Assembly (NCBI GenBank): GCA_021160685.1
Contig: JAGHCC010000367.1
Location: forward strand, 1-5,131
Direction of reading: 5' to 3'
DNA: 5,131 nt
From: Desulfobulbaceae bacterium
GTDB lineage: Bacteria; Desulfobacterota; Desulfobulbia; Desulfobulbales; SURF-16
A model generated the notes under the pieces. That model did no database searches and was not told where the DNA came from. It saw nothing but the letters and a program-made list of their open reading frames with translations. A program made the position numbers and the translations under genes. Of this stretch, positions 1 to 4,362 are shown one piece after another (the stretch's first letter is position 1; the number at the start of each line of letters is the position of its first letter).

Positions 1-186
1 ACCGATGGAAATTGTGACACCAAAAAACAGCACCACCTTACCAACGATAATGGCGACGGATGTCACGTCGACAGTGCCGCTTTTTGCCAGGCCAAGCTGG
101 CAAAAAGCGGCACTGTCGACGTGACATCCGTCGCCATTATCGTTGGTAAGGTGGTACTGTTTTTTGGTGTCACAATTTCCATCGGT
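1..186. repeat. Long fold-back palindrome at the window edge
   Basis: Bases 1-90 are the reverse complement of bases 97-186 with a single mismatch (C31 opposite A156); bases 91-96 are the loop. The right arm is antiporter coding sequence that continues smoothly past 186, so the left arm appears to be the inverted copy. The one mismatch is synonymous in the antiporter frame (GTA versus GTG, both Val). The palindrome starts exactly at the first base. Perfect palindromes this long are unstable in living cells and are common as chimeric fold-back artefacts at contig ends, so an artefact is the likeliest reading; a true inverted duplication cannot be excluded from this window. Confidence 0.95.
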
Positions 187-252
187 CATTTTATTATGCC
201 TCATCTCACCTGAAGGCTGAACGATTACCACGGCAAGGGATTTACTTTTGCG
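97..252 (+). pseudogene. Upstream in-frame piece of CPA2 antiporter, interrupted by TGA
   Basis: Reading in the same frame as the downstream antiporter ORF, 97-210 encodes a hydrophobic stretch (LAKSGTVDVTSV, then AIIVGKVVLFFGVTISIGHF) that fits a transmembrane helix of a CPA2-type cation:proton antiporter. The frame hits TGA at 211-213 and then continues as RLNDYHGKGFTFA into the ATG at 253. The segment GKGFTFAMVSALVMAYMAELAGLHLVIG straddling 253 is continuous family-like sequence, so the ORF starting at 253 is not a natural gene start. Everything upstream of base 97 (roughly the first 150 or more residues of a normal protein) is replaced by the inverted arm. The TGA may be a real nonsense mutation or a base error; I see no convincing SECIS hairpin that would support selenocysteine. 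Confidence 0.7.
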
Positions 253-849
253 ATGGTGTCAGCCCTGGTGATGGCCTATATGGCAGAGCTTGCCGGATTA
301 CATCTGGTGATCGGCGCATTTCTGGCGGGACAATTTGTCAGAAAGGAAACAATGAATGAGAAGGTTTACGATGCCATCAGGGATCGGTTTTATGGCATAA
401 GTTCAGGTTTTTTGACGCCGATTTTCTTTGCCACTCTGGCTTTTCATCTCCACATCAGCTGGGATCTGTCTTTTTTGTTTTTTGTGGCCGCCCTGATCAT
501 GGTGGCGATTTTCGGCAAGGTTTTCGGCTGCGCCGGAGCAGCCAGGCTGGTTGGACTGACTTCTAAAGAATCGCTGCTGATCGGCTTAGGCATGAACGGC
601 AGGGGCGCGGTGGAACTTGTTGTCGCCACTGTTGTCATCAAGTTGAGTAATGATCTTTTGCAAAAGAAAATAATCGATGAACCGCTGTTGACCGATCCCC
701 AATTTTCAGCCCTTGTCTTGATGGCATTTATCACCACTCTTCTGACTCCTATACTTCTTAAAAAATCAGTGGTGCGAAGCTGCGGTATTGACAGTAAGGA
801 GGAATTTTGCCAGATTGTTGAAAAAACGAAAACAAAGATCCTTCGTTAA
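253..849 (+). CDS. Cation:proton antiporter (CPA2/KefB-type), C-terminal part
   Basis: This encodes the C-terminal half (198 residues from ATG 253) of an inner-membrane monovalent cation/proton antiporter of the CPA2 (Na_H_Exchanger) family. Hydrophobic helices alternate with short loops. Family-typical stretches are AELAGLHLVIGAFLAG near residues 12-27 and GLGMNGRGAVELVVA near 111-125, the conserved late-helix region; the last helix ends in TTLLTPILLKK. No RCK/TrkA-N regulatory domain follows; the protein ends soon after the membrane domain. A full-length member has about 400 residues, so this is a fragment: coding similarity continues upstream of the ATG through an in-frame TGA (211-213) to base 97, and no good Shine-Dalgarno precedes 253. 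The family assignment is firm; whether the locus makes a functional protein is doubtful. The exchanged ion (Na+ or K+) cannot be told. Confidence 0.85.
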   Translation: MVSALVMAYMAELAGLHLVIGAFLAGQFVRKETMNEKVYDAIRDRFYGISSGFLTPIFFATLAFHLHISWDLSFLFFVAALIMVAIFGKVFGCAGAARLVGLTSKESLLIGLGMNGRGAVELVVATVVIKLSNDLLQKKIIDEPLLTDPQFSALVLMAFITTLLTPILLKKSVVRSCGIDSKEEFCQIVEKTKTKILR

Positions 850-931
850 ATCGTCATGAACGGATTCAAGCTCGAAGGGCAATGTCAGGCAAATTAATTC
901 ACTACGTTTGTTTTTTTCAGAAAAACCAGCC

Positions 932-960
932 TTGATTATTACTGTATAGAGTGATATTAT
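932..960 (+). promoter_or_regulatory. Putative sigma-70 promoter of the toxin-antitoxin operon
   Basis: TTGATT at 932-937 (4 of 6 to the -35 consensus) and TATTAT at 955-960 (5 of 6 to the -10 consensus) are separated by exactly 17 bases. Transcription would begin about 7 bases after the -10 box, at or beside the toxin ATG at 967, implying a leaderless or nearly leaderless mRNA. In keeping with this, no Shine-Dalgarno is visible before 967. The prediction rests on sequence pattern only. Confidence 0.5.
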
Positions 961-961
961 T

Positions 962-980
962 ACCTCATGCAATATGAGGT
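962..980. promoter_or_regulatory. Inverted repeat, candidate antitoxin operator
   Basis: ACCTCAT (962-968) and ATGAGGT (974-980) are perfect 7-base inverted arms around a 5-base spacer. The repeat sits immediately after the putative -10 box and overlaps the toxin start codon (967-969). HTH antitoxins of this class usually repress their own operon by binding such palindromes, so this is the natural candidate operator for the downstream XRE antitoxin. The repeat is seen; its role is inferred. Confidence 0.5.
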
Positions 981-1233
981 TAGAATCAAAAAGAAAATCA
1001 ACCGCAGTCTAAAGAAACTTCCGAAAAATATCCAGAGATTGCTTTTCCTTTTGATAGAAGATCTTAAAATAGATGGTCCGATTCAAAAAAGTTGGCAAAA
1101 TTTTTCTCCTTTAGAAGAAAACAAGTTCCATTGCCACTTGACTTATCGGTATGTAGCTTGCTGGACATGGCGGCAAGGAGAAATTGAAATCGAGGTATAT
1201 TATGCTGGCTCTCGTGAAAAAGCCCCGTATTGA
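967..1233 (+). CDS. RelE/HigB-like toxin of a type II toxin-antitoxin system
   Basis: An 88-residue basic protein resembling RelE/HigB-superfamily toxins, which act in the cytoplasm as ribosome-dependent mRNA endonucleases. The N-terminus is Lys/Arg-rich with an amphipathic helix (KKINRSLKKLPKNIQRLL, about residues 9-26). The C-terminal half carries signatures of a RelE subgroup I recognise: FHCHL at 54-58, YVACW at 62-66 and the terminal REKAPY at 83-88 (usually HEKAPY). Length is typical of the family. Start 967 is the first Met of the open frame and lies right after a good promoter; there is no Shine-Dalgarno, consistent with leaderless translation. The toxin comes first, as in higBA, and its 3' end overlaps the antitoxin by 32 bases from ATG 1202. 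The locus is visibly more AT-rich than the minus-strand genes, which fits mobile TA modules. Exact cleavage specificity cannot be inferred. Confidence 0.8.
   Translation: MQYEVRIKKKINRSLKKLPKNIQRLLFLLIEDLKIDGPIQKSWQNFSPLEENKFHCHLTYRYVACWTWRQGEIEIEVYYAGSREKAPY
1192..1196 (+). promoter_or_regulatory. Ribosome binding site deciding the antitoxin start
   Basis: GAGGT lies 5 bases before ATG 1202 and favours that start over the in-frame TTG at 1184, whose AAGGAG (1175-1180) is only 3 bases away. Starting at 1202 also gives the family-like N-terminus MLALVKKPRIELSIQG. Confidence 0.6.
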
Positions 1234-1558
1234 GCTATCCATTCAAGGGGAGCATGTTGACGAATTTATTGACTGGATTAAAAAGAAATTTGAAGTCACT
1301 ATCCTCTCTTCTAAAAGTGAAGATAGTATTCCTGTCGAGGAGACTGATTTCTGGAAGGAAATGCAGTCAAACAGAGTTGGAAATCTTCTTGCAGGAGCCC
1401 GACTTAAAGCAGATCTGACACAAGCGCAGCTTGCCGAAAAGTTGAATGTTCGTCAGAACATGATCAGTGATTACGAAAGAGGAAAACGAAGGCTTTCTCC
1501 TGCCATGGCCAAGCGTATGGCGCAGATTCTTAATATCAAAATGGATAGGCTTTCCTGA
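1202..1558 (+). CDS. XRE-family helix-turn-helix antitoxin
   Basis: A 118-residue cytoplasmic antitoxin partner of the preceding RelE-like toxin. Residues 1-50 form the toxin-facing region with the motif LVKKPRIELSIQGE near 4-17, followed by an acidic stretch and ETDFWKEM near 47-54, matching antitoxins known next to 'HEKAPY' toxins (typically ETDWYKEI). Residues about 59-112 are a Cro/C1 (HTH_3) domain: LTQAQLAEKLNVRQNMISDY is helix 2-turn-helix 3, followed by ERGKRRLSPAMAKRMAQIL. It should neutralise the toxin and repress the operon, probably at the inverted repeat over the toxin start. The 32-base overlap with the toxin implies translational coupling. ATG 1202 was chosen over TTG 1184 because of the GAGGT site and family alignment; with TTG the protein would have 124 residues. 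The gene ends before a strong bidirectional terminator. Confidence 0.85.
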   Translation: MLALVKKPRIELSIQGEHVDEFIDWIKKKFEVTILSSKSEDSIPVEETDFWKEMQSNRVGNLLAGARLKADLTQAQLAEKLNVRQNMISDYERGKRRLSPAMAKRMAQILNIKMDRLS

Positions 1559-1625
1559 AGTGCGAACTAATTGTTAAGGGGATGGCTGTTGATTTTGGCT
1601 GATGGTGTGGTTTTCTATTCTCAAC

Positions 1626-1675
1626 AAAAAAAGGGTGCGGAGGAAATCAATCAAATCCTCTGCACCCTTTTTTTT
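1626..1675. terminator. Bidirectional Rho-independent terminator between convergent genes
   Basis: GGGTGCGGAGGA (1633-1644) pairs with TCCTCTGCACCC (1656-1667) over 12 base pairs, with one G-T wobble, around an 11-base loop. The stem is flanked by seven A on the left (1626-1632) and eight T on the right (1668-1675), so it can terminate both the plus-strand toxin-antitoxin mRNA and the minus-strand binding-protein mRNA, whose stop codon lies at 1694-1696. Confidence 0.92.
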
Positions 1676-1693
1676 GTGGATGGATGATGCTGA

Positions 1694-2863
1694 TCAATCA
1701 GCCAATGTGAATTTTCCGTCTTTCACTTGAACAATAACCATGGAATCCACATCCAGGCCATTATGATCTTCCGGGGTGATGTTATAAATGCCGGAGATGC
1801 CGACATATCCCTTGGTCTCTTCAATGGCCGCGCGAAGAGCCTTGGGCTCGGTGCCGGCCTTTTTCATGGCGTCGGCCACAATGTTGATCGCGTCCCAGGC
1901 ATAGCCGGAATGGGTGTTGATGGGGAATTTTTTATCAAAATGATAGACATCCCGGTAGAGATGAACAAATTCCTGAATCACCTTTTTTTGGGGATCATCA
2001 TCCGACAGCTGGTCAGCCACCATCAGCTTGGTGGCGGGCATGCGGTCGCCCTCGGAAGCCTTGCCGGCCAGTTCTATGTATTTCGGATCAGGCAGGCCAT
2101 GACATTGAAAAAGAGGTGCGGTTATGCCGAGCTGAACCTTGTTTTTGGCCACGATGGAACCGGCCGCACCAATGGTCCAGCAGACAATGGCTTGTGGCTG
2201 ACTATTTTTGAGATTGGTGAGCTGGGCCGTCATATCGGTGTCCTTGGGACCGAACGACTCTTTTCCGACAATGGTCAGGCCATAATCCCCGGCCAGTTTG
2301 TCGAGCCAGCGGCCGCCGTCCTTACCAAATCCATCAGCGGCGGTGAGCAGGGCAATTTTCGTTAATCCTTTTTCCTGCAGATAGCTGTACAGCCTTTTAA
2401 CCGCAACAGAAGAACGCTGGGGGGATTTAAAGATGTAGGAGTAAGGGCCAAATTTGCCGCCCATGATCACAGGATCACCGCCCACGGTCATGAATGTGGG
2501 CATGCCGGCTTTCTCGACGATGCTCTTCACATTCATGCCGGTGCCGGTTCGGGTGGGTCCGATAATGGCTACTACCTTATCTTTATAGATAAATTTTTTG
2601 GCAATAGTGGCAGCCTTGGCCGGATTGCCTTCGGTGTCACCGATAATTAATAAGATTTCCTTGCCGTTAACGCCGCCATTTCTGTTGATTTGATCCACGA
2701 CCATTTCAGCCACAAGTCTGGTCGGCGTCCCGATAAAACTGGCTGGGCCAGAGAGGTCAAAGAAGGCCCCTATTTTGATGTTCTCCATCGCCAGGGCGGA
2801 AGCCGTGGGCAATGCCATGCACAGAGCAGCCATAATGGCAAAGTAAAAATTGATTTTTTTCAT
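1694..2863 (-). CDS. Periplasmic substrate-binding protein of a branched-chain/aromatic-type ABC transporter (LivK-like)
   Basis: A 389-residue type I periplasmic binding protein (Peripla_BP_6, Leu/Ile/Val-binding class) that would deliver substrate to a Liv-type ABC permease. Residues 1-25 are a classic Sec signal peptide (MKKINF, hydrophobic core, ASALA before cleavage); the Cys in it is not in a lipobox, so the mature protein should be soluble. Family features are IKIGAFFDLSGPAS at 29-42, the NGGVNGKEI turn near 62-70, VVAIIGPTRTGTG at 97-109 and LLTAADGFGKDGGRWL at 172-187. Length is normal. The start is placed at 2863 because AAGGAG (2873-2878) lies 9 bases upstream; the ATG at 2872 would leave no spacing. 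It lies 188 bases downstream of the ATPase-ligase gene on the same strand, behind a terminator-like repeat, so it may be separately transcribed or expressed by partial read-through. The ligase neighbour suggests an aromatic or other carboxylate as ligand rather than leucine, but this is inference. Confidence 0.88.
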   Translation of the reverse strand: MKKINFYFAIMAALCMALPTASALAMENIKIGAFFDLSGPASFIGTPTRLVAEMVVDQINRNGGVNGKEILLIIGDTEGNPAKAATIAKKFIYKDKVVAIIGPTRTGTGMNVKSIVEKAGMPTFMTVGGDPVIMGGKFGPYSYIFKSPQRSSVAVKRLYSYLQEKGLTKIALLTAADGFGKDGGRWLDKLAGDYGLTIVGKESFGPKDTDMTAQLTNLKNSQPQAIVCWTIGAAGSIVAKNKVQLGITAPLFQCHGLPDPKYIELAGKASEGDRMPATKLMVADQLSDDDPQKKVIQEFVHLYRDVYHFDKKFPINTHSGYAWDAINIVADAMKKAGTEPKALRAAIEETKGYVGISGIYNITPEDHNGLDVDSMVIVQVKDGKFTLAD

Positions 2864-2872
2864 TTTTCTCAT

Positions 2873-2878
2873 CTCCTT
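2873..2878 (-). promoter_or_regulatory. Ribosome binding site of the binding-protein gene
   Basis: On the minus strand AAGGAG directly abuts the ATG at 2872 and lies 9 bases from the ATG at 2863. Only the latter has workable spacing, so it sets the start of the binding-protein gene and gives a clean MKK signal peptide. Confidence 0.75.
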
Positions 2879-2945
2879 AAAAATGTTTTTGGTAACTTCT
2901 CAATAAGTGGTTGCAACCTAATGTCATTAACTTAAAATTTCTCCG

Positions 2946-2972
2946 AAAAAGTCCCCCTTTGAAAAAGGGGGA
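2946..2972 (-). terminator. Terminator-like hairpin after the ATPase-ligase gene
   Basis: On the minus strand TCCCCCTTT (2972-2964) pairs with AAAGGGGGA (2960-2952) around a 3-base loop, followed by C and five T (2950-2946). This would end or attenuate the transcript leaving the ligase stop at 3052 before the binding-protein gene. The hairpin is part of a larger palindromic repeat, so termination may be a by-product of that element. Confidence 0.55.
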
Positions 2973-3047
2973 TTTAGGGGGATTTTTCAGCCATAGTTAA
3001 ATCCCCCCAGCCCCCATTTTCAGGTAGCGCAGACTCCGAAGGGGGAA
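2946..3047. repeat. GC-rich palindromic intergenic repeat (MITE- or REP-like)
   Basis: The stretch is built from alternating runs of five or six C or G separated by A/T triplets. Bases 2960-2985 are imperfectly inverted at 2999-3022 around a 13-base centre, and the outer TCCCCCTT (2952-2959) is inverted again as AAGGGGGA (3039-3046). CTCCGAA occurs directly repeated at 2941-2947 and 3034-3040, which might be a target-site duplication or chance. Repeats of this look (GGGGGATTTAGGGGGATTT) are, from general knowledge, scattered in intergenic DNA of deltaproteobacteria and related groups. There is no ORF in it. Confidence 0.65.
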
Positions 3048-3051
3048 GCTT

Positions 3052-4362
3052 CTAAACAATATCATCCTGCAGACGGGTATCAAAAACCCGTTGACTCTTG
3101 CGCTCGGAGCGCGGCAGGGATCCGTATTTAACCACCTCAACATCCGGCGTGACCAGCAATTTCTTTTTCATCTGATGCACCGTTTCCCTGGCAAGCTCAA
3201 TACTTCTCTTCTTGTCACAATGCTCGCCCTGCTCCACCACAAGTTTCATTGAGTCGCGGCCGCTTGCGTCATCCCTGGAAAGATGGACCTGGTATTCGGA
3301 GCCCAGGCCCGGAATTTCCGAGAGAATGGAATCAATACTGGAGGGATAGATATTAACGCCGCGAAACTTCATCATATCATCACTGCGCCCTCTGATCCTG
3401 GAATGACGCGGCATGATGGAACCGCAGGTACAGGGGCCGGGAATGATGCGGGTGATATCCCGTGTCCGGTAACGGACCAAGGGAGCCGCCTCTTTGCAGA
3501 GAGTGGTGACCACCATCTCTCCCCAGTCGCCTGGCTCCACCGGTTTTAATGTTTCGGGATCAAGAATTTCCAGGATGTAATAATCCGCCCAGTAATGAAT
3601 ACAGTCATGATTCGGGCATTCAATGCCGGTTCCCGGACCGTAGAGCTCGGTGAGGCCGGGAATGTCAAAAAGTTCCGCTCCGCCGAAAAGTTCGGAGATC
3701 TTCTGCCGCATGGACACGGAAGAACGTTCCGAACCATAGATAATCTTTTTGATATTGATTTTATCGGCAATCCCCCGTTTATGAATTTCTTCCGCCATGA
3801 GAAGGGCCATGGAGGCGGTAGAACAAAAGACAGTGGATTGAAAATCAAGCATGAACTGGCACTGCAGATCAATGTTGCCGGGACCGGCTGGCACGGCCAT
3901 GGCGCCGATTCTTTCACAGCCGAGCTGGAAACCCATGCCCGCTGTCCAGACGCCGTAACCCACGGCAATTTGAACCCGGTCCATGGGGGTGATGCCGGCC
4001 ATTTCATAGGAGCGGGCAAAAAAATCGATCCAGTCGTCCACGTCTTTTTGGGTGTAGGCCAGGATCTTGCGCTTACCCGTAGTGCCGGAGCTGGCATGGA
4101 TACGGGTGATCTGCTCGTAGGGCACGGATCGCAAGGGAAAAGGATAGCCGTCGCGCAGGTCATCGGCCGAAGTAAAGGGCAATTTCTGCAGATCATCCAG
4201 AGATTGGATGTCCGACGGTTGTATTCCGGCCTTTTCCAGCTGTGTCCGGTAAAAACTCGAACCTTGATAAACATGATTAATCGTCCATTGCAGTCCCTTG
4301 AGCTGATGGGCGTGCAGCTCCTCTTCACTCTTGAAAGAGGGCATAAATGACTGATTTGTCAT
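3052..4362 (-). other. Phenylacetate-CoA-ligase-like module (PaaK family), possible separate product
   Basis: From the internal ATG at 4362 the module has 436 residues, the normal size of a stand-alone PaaK. It belongs to the AMP-forming (ANL) ligases: carboxylate + ATP + CoA gives acyl-CoA + AMP + PPi. Motifs, numbered from this Met, are the phosphate loop HASSGTTGKRK (89-99), GLTELYGPG (236-244), PLVRYRTRDIT (294-304), GRSDDMMKFRGVNIYP (325-340) and the C-terminal PRSERKSQR (417-425), whose Lys422 matches the adenylation lysine (family form PRSEGKAxR). Cys249, Cys254, Cys311 and Cys313 with nearby His could form a metal site. Substrate is unproven: phenylacetate or another aromatic or short acid. 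It may be made as the fusion, by internal initiation, or both. Confidence 0.85.

Noticed and set aside
1..186. The palindrome as an attenuator, integron attC or phage end
   Set aside because: Its right arm is ordinary antiporter coding sequence and there are no attC core sites, so a fold-back duplication explains it better.
211..252. Selenocysteine insertion at the TGA
   Set aside because: No stable hairpin with the expected position is visible right after the TGA, and CPA2 antiporters are not known to me as selenoproteins.
830..880. Terminator after the antiporter
   Set aside because: Only a weak interrupted inverted repeat (CGTT/AACG) without a T tract is visible.
444..972. Minus-strand open frames opposite the antiporter and its downstream gap (444-737, 766-972)
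   Set aside because: Antisense to conserved antiporter sequence or running across the toxin promoter; no recognisable product.
1582..1602. Tiny ORF after AAGGGG downstream of the antitoxin
   Set aside because: Only six codons before TGA; the good-looking ribosome site is probably chance.
1727..2365. Plus-strand open frame of 212 codons opposite the binding-protein gene
   Set aside because: It is antisense to a clear signal-peptide-bearing binding protein with family motifs; its translation resembles no family and has no ribosome site.
2879..2950. Sigma-54 or sigma-70 promoter for the binding-protein gene
   Set aside because: TTGCA is present on the minus strand but lacks a correctly spaced GG element, and no -35/-10 pair with acceptable boxes and spacing could be found.
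3546..4350. Long open frames on both strands (minus 3546-4328, plus 3595-4350) overlapping the ligase
   Set aside because: They are out-of-frame shadows of the GC-rich ligase coding sequence, which has all expected catalytic motifs in its own frame.
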